From the NCBI GenBank assembly GCA_018340375.1, contig JAFFJZ010000007.1, forward strand, positions 25,828,001 to 25,892,000: a stretch of 64,000 bases of DNA, read 5' to 3'. Below the pieces are notes generated by a model. The model saw only the letters and a list, made by a program, of their open reading frames with translations. It had not been told where the DNA came from and made no database searches. This document shows positions 44,317-56,995 of the stretch, one piece after another (position 1 is the stretch's first letter; each line of letters opens with the position of its first letter). Made by a program: the position numbers and the translations under genes. Source of the stretch: Gonatopus flavifemur (taxonomy: Eukaryota > Arthropoda > Insecta > Hymenoptera > Dryinidae).

Positions 44317-45152
44317 CACGGAGAGAAATGTATGGTGATATTTACCATGCTAACATAGTATTCGTTCTTATTTTATTGAAAATCATAAATGTTACTATGT
44401 GAGAATAGAATCCTTCGCCATTTTTTTGGTAATGATTACTATACTACATAGAAATCAGACAAATAGAACTCAAAGCAATGTAAAATGGTACTGATTACCA
44501 TGTTACAATAGCTGTCATTCCAGTTAATGAAAATATGCACGCTGTGGGCAATATCGACACGACGTGTATAGACATACATATACCCTGGTGGAGAGCGTTA
44601 CATGGTTTCTGGTCAGTTGTTGGGTGTTTCTGGTCGGTCACTGCCTAGTTACCGACTAGTAGCTGGCCAGTGGCCAGCTAAACTGGGCAAATTTCTACCA
44701 GGGTATTATACGTATTATTACGGTAGTCAGCCCACTATCAATAATCAAGTAAAAACACAGTTATTATTTAGAAGACTGATATCATTTGTTTCTGACTGTG
44801 TGCTCCCTTTTCTTTCTATTATCCATTTCATAACCTGATTTATTTATTTATAACCCCATTCACTGAAAAGCCTTGTGTGTATATACATGTCAATAGTTGA
44901 ATTCATGTTATAATCAATGAAAAAATCATTGGCAATATTACTTTATAGCATTGGATTCATGTTTAGTTGCGTAGTACTGTCTCCAATGTAACATGGTAAT
45001 CATTACTATGTTAACAGGGCTAATGTTACCACATAAAATCGGGAGCATCACTATGTCAAGTGACTCGCACCATCTAAAAATTTTCGTCACCATGTAACAT
45101 AGTAATCATTCCCATGCTACATTGAGAATATAACTATTCTTTTCTCTCCGTG
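44317..45152. repeat. CACGGAG-type foldback (TAACATAGTA word), TA target duplication
   Basis: CACGGAGAGAAATGTATGG at the left, TATTCTTTTCTCTCCGTG at the right, with TA at 44315-44316 and 45153-45154. Words ACATAGTAATCATT, CATGTAACATAGTA and ACCATGTTACA recur. A 121-base element is nested at 44583. Confidence 0.8.
44583..44703. repeat. Nested keyword element (CTGGCCAG word), TA target duplication
   Basis: CCCTGGTGGAGAG at the left, AATTTCTACCAGGG at the right, TA at 44581-44582 and 44704-44705. GGTCAGTTG, GCTGGCCAGTGGCCAGC and CCGACTAGTAGC fill the interior. Confidence 0.8.
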
Positions 45153-45154
45153 TA

Positions 45155-48108
45155 TCATGTCATGCGGGATCTGTAATTCAACGCTATAATCTGGAAGAAA
45201 TATTTATTCAAATGAAGTAATACTTACTGGGAAGATGGAGTGATTAATTCTTTATATAAAAACCATACTATTAAAGCAGAACTTGTGAGAAAGGAATGAT
45301 ACCTTGCATAAAGTAACCAGAGGTTGTGTAAGTAAATGAGTTGTCACATTGTTTCGAAAATTCATTGCTTCATCTTAATGAATGTCCTCTGGAATCAGTT
45401 TCAAATACTCATGTATTCATGAATTCAATTATTTGAATAAGCAAATCATTTTGTTGATTTGGAAATATATATCATGCTTATCAAATATTACTTTTATTCC
45501 AAGCAGTATAGTATTATTTAAGGAACGTTCTTATCAGTAAATTTGTATACCTTGTATTGGAGATTCTAATTTTTTCTGTAGAATGCGACATAATACAATT
45601 GAAGAAATATGTTATTGAATTCTGAACTGATATTAAATTCTCTTTCCAATTCAAAGAATCAATCTTCGTGTTGGAAAAACATTCCTTGCATTGTCAGAAA
45701 TTTATGGAAGTTTTTTTCAATCACGTACATGAAGTTATGTTCATACACATTCTACATTACATTCCATTTAGGGAAAACTCATGCAGGTACCTAAAAAACA
45801 ACTTCCAGCCAAGACATTAAAATTAATGCAGAAATTTCTAACAGTGTGGATTGAAAGGAACTGCATTTAATAAAATAATGTTTTTCATTCAATGGAGTAA
45901 TTTATTATTCTTATCAAATAATTATTGCTTGAAAGAATATTTATTCAGTTCAATGAAAGTTGGATTCAAAGGAATGTATTCCTTTTATGTAATAATTTTC
46001 TTCTCGATGTATCGATGTTATATGAAACATCCTTGAATAGAAGATTTTGTAATCCTTCTCAGTGAGTGCATCAAGGTTTCATTAACTCAAATCTGTGAAG
46101 TTAATTGCCTATAAAGAAAGTGGAATGATACAAGAGATACATGGATTACGTATGAATTTCCTTAAAGTTTAAGATAACTTACCAACTCCGACGTACTTAT
46201 GCGATTGGAGCTTCTTCAACCGTTGAAAACCACTGAGATGTACGTTACTCCAATAAACTCCCAGTCAACGAAATTTCTAACATGGAATACGTCTTCATAC
46301 TCTCGACGTGAATTTTTATAATTCTCCTTCCTGTTTTCTCCTTCATATTGATAAGCAACCTCCCCTCCCCAAGAGCTCTCATTGAAGACATTATGAGCAG
46401 AATCAGTACAATTTTTACACACTTGAATATTTGGTGTGAAAAAAGATTGAGACGCAACATTCGTTTTGAGAATCAACACACAAAATGACCAAATTTACAA
46501 ATATCCGATGTATGAACTAAACACTTTTGTGTTAGTTTCACACATCCTTTGTGTGAATATTTAACACAAACTTTTAGTGAACCATTTGGGACATGCATGT
46601 GTATTTATTTTTTTGACTGTGTGAATGTCAAATACCTTGTGATCAGTTTGAAAAGTTTTGAATTGATTTATCCATATTTGAATCACTCTGTTTGGATCTG
46701 AAAATGAGACTGGTTGAATGAATATTTTGATTTCAGTCTATCAGATATAAAATACTATAATTTTGTTTGCCAAAAAGACCCGTGAAACGATGAACAAACC
46801 TTCTGAACGAATAAAATGTGTTGACTTTTGCGTATACTTTTCAAATAAGATTGAGTGCAGAATATCTCGATGACTACCACAATGAAATCAAACTGTGTAT
46901 TGATTTGATGATTGAAAGCCAACAAACGAGAATGATATTCAAGTATTCTTCCTCTAGCATGAATTTCAACCGCTTTTTGTAGAGCTTAAACCACTGCGTC
47001 ACTCAAGTGCTATCATTATGGTTTGAAACCATATTGTTGACAGATATTATGAACATCGATGAATGAACTATCATAGATATTTCATGGAATCAATTATAGT
47101 TCGCATCAAAGAAAAAATATTATTATCATTTTTTTTTTAAAGAAATATATTGTTCTGATAAAAGGATATATCATTGAAATTTCCAAGGATTCTTCATTTC
47201 TTTCGGATATTTTTTATAGATGTAATCCTCAAGAGAGGAATGATTTGTGCAATTGAATTAAATCGTTTATTACAACACAGATTTACGAATTTTTACAAAA
47301 GAAGAATTCAATTTCACATGAGGAAAGTTAAACTTTCCTAATTTAAGTTATCATTCCTTGAGAAAATTTTCAAGAATAAATTTTTTCAACGGGAGAATAT
47401 ATTTCCTTTCAGTGCATAAAGATCTCGGTGCCGACACCGAGTGTGAAAATTGATTTGAAAGATTTCTGAGCATTTCCTGATTATCACGAATCAAAATTGT
47501 GTTCGAACGATTGTAAATCGTGAGCACATATAAAGTTGGAGATGTTGTTTAGAACATCGTTCACAGTCACCGATAGTCACATGTGTGAAACTAACATTAC
47601 TTACAAACGTCAATTTGTTCTACTTTCCACGTTTGATATATCTCCGATACATTGGCGAATTAGAATTCCACGTATCGAACGTAATCCATGAGAATTTATA
47701 TGCGTACCAGATTATTGTGTGTCTTCCAGTAGACTTTGCGAGAGGGAAGATCTGTGTCTAGTGAAGCAAAAGAAATGGAAAAGTCGTTTGCGAAGGTGCG
47801 GAGTGCTGAATTTAAATACAAATCAATATTCTGCGAGGAACTGAAATACTGGAAACTCTAGTATAGATGGAAAGCCTGCGAAGGACGTAACGGGAATTTA
47901 GAAAGGAAGAGTCAGGAGAGTTGACGGTGAATACAAACATCAGGGTATACAAGGCATAACGGAAATTTTTGGATTCTCGATTGTTGATCAACATTTTTAA
48001 TAGTTCATCTTATACTTCGAAAAGTTTTAAAAATTCTTATTTCTAAAATTCTAAACAGCGGTTTCAGATGAAAGTTTGTGTAGGATAAAAGAATATTTAT
48101 TACCGTAC
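45155..48108. other. No gene supported; receptor exon for TM6-TM7 not found here
   Basis: The receptor's next exon should lie at lower coordinates than 48109, but I saw no CWLP or NPxxY-type coding on the - strand in this stretch. A tract of ACACAAA/TTTGTGT words lies at 46480-46610. A TATAAAG at 47529 with an ACAGTC 30 bases on is a weak promoter candidate. Confidence 0.4.
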
Positions 48109-48268
48109 CTTTCTTTTGGAACGAGCCATCCTCTGATCCCTGGTATTTTCCGCTTCACCCGGTGGCCTTTTTCCCCAAACTATGACGGCGATGCTACTGT
48201 AAGTAAATACTAGCACCAAGAATGGTACGAAATATTGAAGAACTAATAACATCATGGAATAGTGATAT
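48109..48268 (-). CDS. RYa-R: RYamide receptor exon 3
   Basis: Acceptor TTGTTCCAG, donor AAG|GTACGG in phase 0. It encodes 'YHYSMMLLVLQYFVPFLV' through 'RMARSKRK'. A second GT six bases on (GTAATA) is possible but would change the conserved sequence after K. Confidence 0.9.
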
Positions 48269-50162
48269 CTGGAACAAAAATATATTTTCAAGTCAGGAAT
48301 AGATCAATTTAGAATGTGTTCCCGGGAAAGCCGGAATAAACAAAGTTCTTCAAGTATCACTTCACTGTTATTCTTTTGAAGAGATTTGATGCAGCGCTGC
48401 CTAATTCAAATCCATTCAACTTTGAAATTGTGTCCAATTATTCAGAGTTATGTTGAACTGATAATTTCATCTTCATTTATATTTTCAGGTAACAAACCCG
48501 AGGTACGCGATCCTTCATAATACTTCTTAGAATTCTCTTGATTTTCGCAATTCATCAATGTTCTCAAATTATAAACATCGGGATCATTGATAAGAATTGT
48601 AACGTGTTCGATTACAATTAATAATTCTTTTTCCTCCTCAATTGAAATGATATATAGAGTCTCGTGTCTGACCATACTTTCTTTGTTCTACTGATTTGAC
48701 ATTTGATACATATTTAATCCACATATCTACGTGATTTCCAGTTCTTATATCATACTGTTGAAACAATTCTCAAATCACGCCACGTTGGTAACTAAACTCT
48801 TCGATCGAGTAATCAATTCGATAATAGGTATTTCCAAGTTTTTAGTTATAGAACATAATATTATTATTGTTGAAATTGAAAATTTCCTGATCAAGCGGAT
48901 GAAGCTTCGAGTATGTTATTTAAATATAGATGTATGAAATTCTAGTACAACATTCATCTTGCATCCTCGTGAAAATATCAATATTTCTCACGATGGGATG
49001 GCGCTTGATCAACGACAATATTAGACTCAACGGGGAAAATGTTGCAGTGTGATGAAGCCGAAGTTAGCTGTACTTCCTACGACGAGGAACAAACTTTTTA
49101 TGTACGGATGATTTCATTTTATTCAGGATCGAAGCTATATAAAAGTTTTCCAATAGCTTATGGATATCCTGATATTTTATTGTAGAAATAATATCTCGTT
49201 TCATTCCTCCATATTTGGATGGTGATAAGAGGTAAGTTTTTTTGGAATGGATCTTAATCTCTTTTTCGGGAATTTTTCGATCTGACTGATGCTTGATTAT
49301 GAATTGAACAATTATTTTATATTCGAACAATAAAGAGATAATATGAAGTTGATACAATGAATGAAGCGTTGAAAATTCGTATGATACTTGAATGATCAAC
49401 TCAAACAATGCAATTCTTCTTACCTGTCATCCTTGGATGGCCAGTCTTCTTGACACACATACTGATCGCATATTTCGTAACGTTCTATAGGTTGAAACAA
49501 TCTGGACACAATAGCAATTGGAAAAGAAACTGCCATCGAAAACATCCAAACTCCGAGTATCAAAAGTTTTGCTTGTTTTCTGCTCATCCTTGGCCTGAGA
49601 GGCCACATAATTGCAATATATCTATCTATGCTGATCGCCACTAAAGTGTATGTGCTCACTAGGACTGAGACTGCCTGCAACAAAAAAACAAGACTCATCG
49701 ATCTTAACTTCAAATATGGAGGAATAAGCATGTACCTCAAAATTTATTCCTTACTTGTGAAAAATTAACACTCGGACAAAGCGCTGAACCAAATGGCCAG
49801 TACTGAAGAACGAGTGTACTGATAAAACTCGTTGGGACACAAAAAAGAGCCATGAGGATATCCCCCACTGCAAGATTCACGATGAAATAATTCGTGACGG
49901 TTTTCATACGTGGATTACTGTACACCACGTAACACACGAGTCCATTTCCAATTAGACCCGTCACAAAGATGATAGTGTAGAGAATGTAGATAGTAACTTG
50001 GAACCAAATGGATGAGAGCGGACTGTTCTGCGTTAAGAACTGATCGCACGCAAGCGTAACGTTCAAGTTGGACGAAGAATTCCAAGTTATCTTCACAAGT
50101 AAATTAGGATCATCTTCTCTCATCCCTACGTCCACATCGTAAGGCTTCGTACTGAAGTTCAT
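48109..50162 (-). CDS. RYa-R: RYamide receptor (NPY-like GPCR), N-terminus through loop 3
   Basis: Three exons (50162-49755, 49674-49424, 48268-48109) join in frame into 273 residues of a class A peptide GPCR, a plasma-membrane receptor for RYamide neuropeptides. The ATG at 50162 opens 'MNFSTKPYDVDVG'; an N-terminal 'NSSSNLNVT' gives glycosylation sites. TM1 has 'GLIGNGLVCYVV', TM2 'NLAVGDILMALFCVP', the end of TM3 'TLVAISIDRYIAIMWPLRPR' with the DRY motif, TM4 'LILGVWMFSMAVSFPIAIV', loop 2 a Cys pair partner in 'CDQYVCQEDWPS', TM5 'LLVLQYFVPFLVLVFTY', and loop 3 'VWGKRPPGEAE' and 'RDQRMARSKRK'. The last segment is nearly identical to the fly RYamide receptor and decides the subfamily. TM6-TM7 and the tail are not visible; the next exon must lie left of 48109, perhaps within or beyond the lipase gene. 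Confidence 0.92.
49424..49674 (-). CDS. RYa-R: RYamide receptor exon 2
   Basis: Acceptor TTTTTTGTTGCAG after an 80-base intron, donor AG|GTAAGA. It encodes 'AVSVLVSTYTLVAISIDRY' through 'EDWPSKDD'. Confidence 0.93.
49755..50162 (-). CDS. RYa-R: RYamide receptor exon 1 (coding part)
   Basis: The exon probably begins at 50191 after TTTGCTTTCAG, with 29 untranslated bases before the ATG at 50162. The donor is CAA|GTAAGG. It encodes the extracellular N-terminus to the start of TM3 ('CPSVNFSQ'). Confidence 0.9.
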
Positions 50163-51267
50163 GATGATAAGGGACCCAACACCATGATGTTCTGAAAGCA
50201 AACAACCGAACACAATTCTATTGAGTTGGTGAAACAATTTTCATTAGGAGTTAGGAAAGCGGTAAATCAAAATTGATTCATCAATCATAAACCAAGGTTA
50301 GTGAAGAAATCATCGACTATCGTGATATTCGAAGAACAATATTTTTCACATTCTTTAGAAAATTTGTACTTGTGTATTCAATGAGTGGTAAATTTGAATA
50401 CAATTAAATTCGAATCATTTCTCAATGACAATCGGGTTTTGTGTGAATAGCAAACTACCCAATCTGTCGCAGGACAAGTTAATGAGGAGAAAGGGGTGAA
50501 TACAGAATTTAATTGATTTAATTTGTACGTGCGGATACTATATAATTTCAACTAACCAAATTGAAAGCTGTGGAAATGAATTACATGTGTTGAAAACTAG
50601 ATTTCAATTAGATTTATTACCGATTTGTATAGGGTTTTGTCATCTTCTCATGGTTTTAATGATACATATATTAAAAATTCGCTCTTATTTAATAGTAGAA
50701 GCAGGCGAAAAATCAATTGAAAATTATGTTCGAGTAAAACTTAGTTTGAAGTTTTATCAGGGATTCAAGTCCTTCGATATTTGATCAACTTTGCTGCTGA
50801 TCGAATTAATCTTGAGAGCGTCTATAAGCGCGTTGATTTAAGGGACCAAGTTCTCTACTTCCTTGCTTTCGTCTTCCGAATTCTTCGTCCCTCACGCAAT
50901 TTGTATTTATTTTCTCACGAGCAAATTACATGGGGGAATCTTTTTCTTTCTTCACTCTTTCCAAATCGAATATCGTGATGAAATCCAATGTAATCCCAGC
51001 ACTTTATACAAGGACTTGATAATGAATTTTATTTTCAAATGTGATTAAGAGATGATACGGCATTGTTCACTTTGATTTCTACGAAAAGTTTTCATCCCTA
51101 AATGTGAGCATCCAAAAATTGAATTAGAGAAGAAATGTAAGAACGTGATTTATATTTTCTTTGTTTTTTTTTTGTTTTGAGTACTCAAACGGGCAATTCC
51201 AGATTCAATTCTTCGAAGGATTGGAAATTCGAATTATTTTCGATAGCGGATATTTTCGGAGGAGTGT

Positions 51268-51405
51268 AACAGGGGCTGGGAGGTATAATCTGATTCATTG
51301 TGATTTTATATAAAACTTGTATCCAATTTTCTATAAGTTTGTATAAAAACTTGAGACAAATTTCATATAAAATCACATTGAATCAGATTATAGCCCCAGG
51401 CCTAC
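51268..51405. repeat. Hairpin (GGGGCTATAATCTGATTCA ends)
   Basis: GGTATAATCTGATTCATTG pairs with CATTGAATCAGATTATAGC. A single arm of the same family (GGGGCTATAATCTGATTCAA) lies at 19112-19195 beside the first lipase exon. Confidence 0.75.
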
Positions 51406-52136
51406 AGTGGAATGGAAGATAAATTGAGAAACGATTGCACATACTGAGTTGAACACTTGAGAAAGATTTTCAAGTAATCACTTGTTTGATAACTCAATTC
51501 ATCAAAGTTGAACCCACAAAAGATAGAATTGACGGTGAACAAGTTTCGCTCTTCTGCTCACTATTGAATGAGAATTACGAAGGAACTTTGGTATAAGTTT
51601 TGAATGACAAATTTATTGCATATCATTCACTCAAAATATTAGTACAAGAGGTTATCATAAAATAGTCAGTTCTATGACTAGTTTGATGAAATCCTCTCAG
51701 TCTGTTCTCTATTGCCCAAATATTTGATTCCATTGCACTTATATTTAATATAAAGAAAGAATATATTAGGTTTTTAAATGTCTATCCCACTTTGCTTTTG
51801 TCATTTCATTATCACTGACATCTGAGAGATACTTTAGGACGGCAAACAATTATCTTGTCAGTCTTCTGATCTCTCTCGTTCGGGAGATATTAGGTATAAA
51901 GATGGGAATTGGATATTACAGACTACTGAATCAGTCTTTTGAATGTGATAATTGAATTGCATTTGTTTATAAATGCAAAACATATTCATGTAAATAATAT
52001 ATACATTTTTCCGTGGATAAGTAGTTTTTATAAACTATATATTTCCTATTCTCATTGCACATTTTATGGGAAGATATTTGGAGAACAAATTTGTATGTAC
52101 CATTGAATAGACATTCAGTGAATCACATCCTCACAC

Positions 52137-52325
52137 AGCACCCTGGTCCTGATGTATTCATAAAGAATTCCTCACGAATTCATCGTGAGATTCTTTAATA
52201 GTCTCCGTTATGACAGTTCAGAATGAGTTTCTCATGAATTCCTGGTATTAAAAAAGAATTCTTGAAGAATTCTCAAGCCTTTCTTATGAATTCTTCATAA
52301 ACTGACATAACGGGAGTTCACTTGG
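52137..52325. repeat. Keyword hairpin (ATGAATTCAT words)
   Basis: Repeats TTCATAAAGAATTC, CACGAATTCATCGTGAG, CTCATGAATTCCTGG and TCTTATGAATTCTTC. The two sides can pair around 52230. Confidence 0.55.
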
Positions 52326-53206
52326 GACATGCGCATACTGTATGGGATATCATTGAAAATGTTACAAACTGAAATTTCATCTAAAATGTGCAAAATTATT
52401 ATTGGAGAAGTAGAATATTCCAGTATTTTTTCTTGTAATTTTGTGAAAGGTGTGTGATTTTACAGTATGTACATGTAATTGAATTTTGCTACATAACACG
52501 TTCCCACTGGTAGAGGTAACTATACCATAAGCGTTACAGAAAATTCGTCAAGAAGCAATCATTGACTCAATCACAGTGGGTGAAAGTCTCGAAATATTTC
52601 TTTGGGTTAATTGCTGTCTGAATTATCGAAGATTTTATTTTGGGCATTTACGGACTTTTTTACAGTGCATCAAAGGAAAGAAAAATTATTTAAGAGTTGT
52701 CGGAGTTACAAAGAATCAGGCCAGCTGATTCGATCATCGTTTTCGGACGTTTTTCTTTTGTCTCTATTTGGGTTTTCTGTTCGTTCGGCATTGTATTCAC
52801 CTCGCGTATTCATTTATTCTGTGTTCTAAATGGATGTATTCGAAGTCCACAGAGACTTGATGTATGACGAGATATGACATATCAACCGTTTTGGTTCACG
52901 ACAATAGTGGAGATGCAAAATAAAGTTATACTCGATATACGTAACAGGATAAAGCAAGATATTGCATCTCAATTTTCGGTTCAACGTCATAATAACTACA
53001 TAGGACGCTGAGTATGATTTGTTAAATAAATAGAGTCCAGATGAAAGTATTTTCAAATCAAGTAATTATCTCGAATGAGAAAATCACAAGAAGAAATATT
53101 TATATTCTATTATGCGGATTAAGCGAACAAGTTTCAACTGATGAAACTCAAATTGTGAGTTGTGTTGACCGTAAATGCAACGATCTCTCAGAGTAAAGTA
53201 TGTTAA

Positions 53207-53409
53207 GGGGATACTAGCGGCGTGGCAGCAGCCAAATCGTTTATGACAAACTACGGCGAAACGCTTCATTTTAATCAAAGTATCGCTCTGTACAGCACTT
53301 CTCTGATTCAAGTGGAAGTACCGTACAGAGCGTCATTTTAATTAATATGAAGTGTTTACTCGTAGTTTGTTATAAACGATTTGGCTGCTTTCATGCCACT
53401 AGTATCACC
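53207..53409. mobile_element. TTAA-flanked palindromic element, 203 bp
   Basis: GGGGATACTAGCGGC at the left and ATGCCACTAGTATCACC at the right, bordered by TTAA (53203-53206, 53410-53413). The arms pair throughout: GCCAAATCGTTTATGACAAA / GTTATAAACGATTTGGC, CGCTCTGTAC / GTACAGAGCG. The TTAA duplication suggests a piggyBac-type transposase mobilised it. Confidence 0.8.
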
Positions 53410-54686
53410 TTAAGACAGAAGATTGTATACGGAGAGCAACTATAATGTGAGTTTAATATGAATGGATAGATAAAACTTCGAATCTGATTAAAAAAGTTGT
53501 GAAAATTACGCCCATCCGGAAAATATACTTATTGTGGTATCATTGACGAAAAACAATGTGAATTTTCTATTGCACTAAACTAAATCTACTTTATACGAAC
53601 GTTATTTCATAACGCATGATCAATCACATTGTTATTAGTTATTCAGTTTTCGAGCAATCTAACGTACATTCAACAAATATAGTTGCTAATGTTACTTATA
53701 CCTTCTCAAATAATAATCTGACTTATTCCCCAGAAATTTTATTCTCGTACTCGAATGTCCAGGATAACGTACAGTTACCGCAATTTCATTTGTGTTCAAC
53801 AATTGCTACTACAAAAACTATTAGCTTGTGTAGATAATAGCGTAGACCGGGGCTAGTTGGGTAATTGAAATATCTCTATAATTAAGCATCGCACGAGAAC
53901 ACTCTGAATGGCGGAAGGAACAGATGTGAGAGGGGAATATATTCCGCGATCGTAAATTGTCACACGGTGATCGAGCGAGATGTGAGAAGCTTTTGTGTTC
54001 TTCTGCTTAGAAGTGAAAACTAAGTTTCTCATTGATTTCCTCCTGGACTCATACGAAGAGAGCTATTTACGATTACGTAAGTGTTGAAATTTTACTTATT
54101 GATTGAGCTTATGATTATAAATCATTGTTCAGTTCCAAATCTTATCATTTTTATCTATCTTAATTTTTATTTTGATAAGTCCGATCGGGACTGGTGGTGC
54201 AAGTGTTGATTGTAGTCATTATCCTGTTATAATATTATTTATTCATTCAATAATTATTGTTCAAAATATAATTTTACGTACGCAAAGTGTAATAATATCC
54301 AAAGGTTCAAAATAAGCCTCCATCAGCATCACTGGAGTGTTTAAACATGGATGCTTGTGCACCCATGTGTACAATTTTGGCACAATCATCCACAATCAAC
54401 GCTTGTTTTCACGTTTGTGCAAAGCTTGCGCCAATGCAGTGGCCATTCTTGAACTATTAACCCTGGAACGGGCATGTGGAGTCTTTTAGGACCCCAGGAC
54501 ATTTTTTCCTACTCCAGCATTTGAACCTCTCTTCATCTCTGTAGTTTGTCACCCAAATATTTTCAAAATATACATCCTAACGAACAAAAACCGCCCATAG
54601 TGAGTTGGAATCCGTTTACTTTCAAATGAATTACAGCTATTTGAAATTCCCTGTATTTTTCACGTGCTCGTTCTGGGGTTGAAAAT

Positions 54687-54913
54687 GATGTTGCTGAAGT
54701 TTGAATCGTTTCTTGGAACAAATTAGTAATCAAATAACGAAATACTCAGATGTTAAAGGCCCAAAATCTTGCAGTGCATTCTTTGATCGATGTTTTCAGT
54801 TGCAAAAAGTTACAGAGAATTGATTCGAGAAGATAAATAACAACGATTCGTCAGACTTTGTGAGTTTGAATTTTCGTTTCGTTTCTAGAAGCGATTCAAA
54901 CTTCAACAACATC
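54687..54913. repeat. 215-bp MITE, copy 3
   Basis: GATGTTGCTGAAGTTTGAATC pairs with GATTCAAACTTCAACAACATC. It has the core shared with the other copies. These are the best-preserved ends of the family. Confidence 0.8.
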
Positions 54914-56098
54914 AAAAATGCACCATCCCCGATAGAAATTATGATTGGGAATTAGATGGGCCCCAGCTAGTTTTCCCAGATGTCAGGTTAGTTTCTAGCT
55001 AGTTTTTTAACGCATTTCCTAGCCTGTGCCCATTCAGATGTCCCGCGGAATTGGTAGATTCTTGTTCAAATTGGTAATTATTGGGTATGGGAATTAGTTT
55101 CCGCTCTCTTGGAAAAAGTGTTGATACTATTTTTGAGTTCACTCAAGTGCTATACTTGTGATTTGGAAGTGTATATGTGAGGTGTCGATTGCGGTAGTTG
55201 ACATTTGTTACAAGCGTAAACATCATTTTTTATCTGGTGTCAAAAATGACAACTTTTGTCCCGACAAAACAGCATTTACGGGGAGTTATGCTTCATTATT
55301 TTATTTCGAAGGAAAGTGCCGCTGAAACGTATCGTGTACTGTGAAATATTTACGGTGATCACGCTCCGTCTAATACAACTTGTAAAGAGTGGTTTCGACG
55401 ATTTCAAAGTGGCGATTTTGACGTGGGTGATAAAGACCGCGGAGGGGCACCGAAAAAATTCGAAGATGTAGAACTGGAACAATTATTGAATGAAGATGCA
55501 TGTCGAACCCTAGATGAGTTGTCCGAAGAGTTGGGTGTTGACAGGTCAATCATCGGTAAACGCTTGCACAAGATGGGAATGGTCCAAAAAACAGGTAATT
55601 GGGTGCCGCGTTAACTAAAGGAGAGAGATATCGAGAGACGTTTGGTAACGTGCGAGATGCTTCTTGAACGGCAGAAAAGAAAGAGTTTTCGGCATCGTAT
55701 TGTCCCTGGCGATGAAAAATGGATCTTTTACGATAATCCTAAGCGTCGAAAAAGTTGGGGCCTGCCAGGTGTACCAGGTCCATCGACACCGAAAACAAAT
55801 ATCCACGCTTCAAAGATTATGTTGTGCATCTGGTGGGATCAGAAAGGTGTCATTTATTATGAACTTCTTAAACCGTCAGAAACAATCACTGGCGATCGTT
55901 ACAGACTACAGCTAATACGTTTGAATCGAGCTGTAAAAGAAAAACGACCGGAATGGGATGGTAGACATGGTAAACTTATCTTGCTGCATGATAATGCTAG
56001 GCCACATGTTGCTCAACCTGTTAAGAAATATTTGGAAGGAGTGAATTGGGAAATCTTGCCCCACCCGCCGTATTCCCCAGACATTGCGCCTTCGGATT

Positions 56099-56995
56099 CC
56101 CACGTAGAAATTGACGGATGGTCCAGTACCGGCTCAATACAGGCTGCCAGTGTGCAATCGTTGGCGGCCGGTGTCGGTCGGACTACGGAATGATAACGCC
56201 AAATAACTCTGATCCAGTACCGGTTACCAACATCAATTCAGTACTGGAAATCAGTGTAGTTCCGACATTGAGAACTAATACTACCAGTATTGATCGGTAT
56301 CCAAGTACCAACGACCGTTACTCAACCGTTATTTGCGCTATTGTAACTTTGGAAGGTTTTGGATGCACTAGAGGGGATTGAGAGTGAAATTTACTATTGT
56401 ATCATGGGATGACCGCCAACGGTTGCAAACTAGCAGCCTGTATCAAGCCGGTATTGGACCATTTGTCAATTTCTACGTGCACTGAAAAAAAGGCTGGTAA
56501 CAGTTAGCAAATGATATTTTTGAATATGACCAATCAAATATTCGATAACATTAATCGAATATTCAATAATGTTTATAAATTATGTTTATAATTATCGAAT
56601 ATTTAATAGATATTATTGATATTTAATTAATGTTATCGCATATTTGATTGGTCATATTCAAGAATATCATTTGATAATTGTGACCTGCCTTTTTTTCAGT
56701 GTGGCGAATCAAATCTTCTCTCAAAGTATGCGAGATATTTATTCACATTGGTTCGATGCCGAATCAACGTTGGAGGCCAACGCCTGCGTATTAAAATTGT
56801 GCCGTTGTTAATCCAACATTGGTGGAAAAGTGGTCAATAACGGTTGGTTCAAATATCGAACTCGTACCGATATGAACTTGAAATAAAGTCGGTTAAGTAC
56901 CGATCCACAATCGGCAGACAACCGTTGGTGGCCCATACTTTTGCAGTACCGATCCGTTCGTCACCATCGGCTCAGTACCGGAATTTCTACGTGGG
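56099..56995. repeat. Keyword element (CGGTACTG / CCAACGGTTG words) inserted in the mariner, TT target duplication
   Basis: Begins CCCACGTAGAAATT and ends AATTTCTACGTGGG. TT lies at 56097-56098 and 56996-56997. Removing it restores the transposase reading SDYHLF exactly. The interior repeats AGTACCGG, CGGTACTG, CCAACGGTTG and ACCAACGTT-like words. A foldback is nested at 56480. An internal TTTCTACGTG just before it hints at two joined units. Confidence 0.88.
56480..56701. repeat. CACTG-type foldback (AATATTCGATAA word), TG target duplication
   Basis: CACTGAAAAAAAGGC at the left, GCCTTTTTTTCAGTG at the right (one mismatch), TG at 56478-56479 and 56702-56703. ATATGACCAATCAAATAT pairs with ATATTTGATTGGTCATAT. 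It is the third layer of the nest mariner > keyword element > foldback. Confidence 0.9.

Noticed and set aside
46216..46479. 87-codon frame on the - strand followed by a GTAAGT donor 40 bases later
   Set aside because: The frame closes before the donor and the sequence does not match a GPCR tail or any known domain.
47529..47570. TATAAAG followed by an initiator-like ACAGTC
   Set aside because: Spacing is off for a TATA-initiator pair, no DPE was seen, and there is no gene on the + strand downstream.
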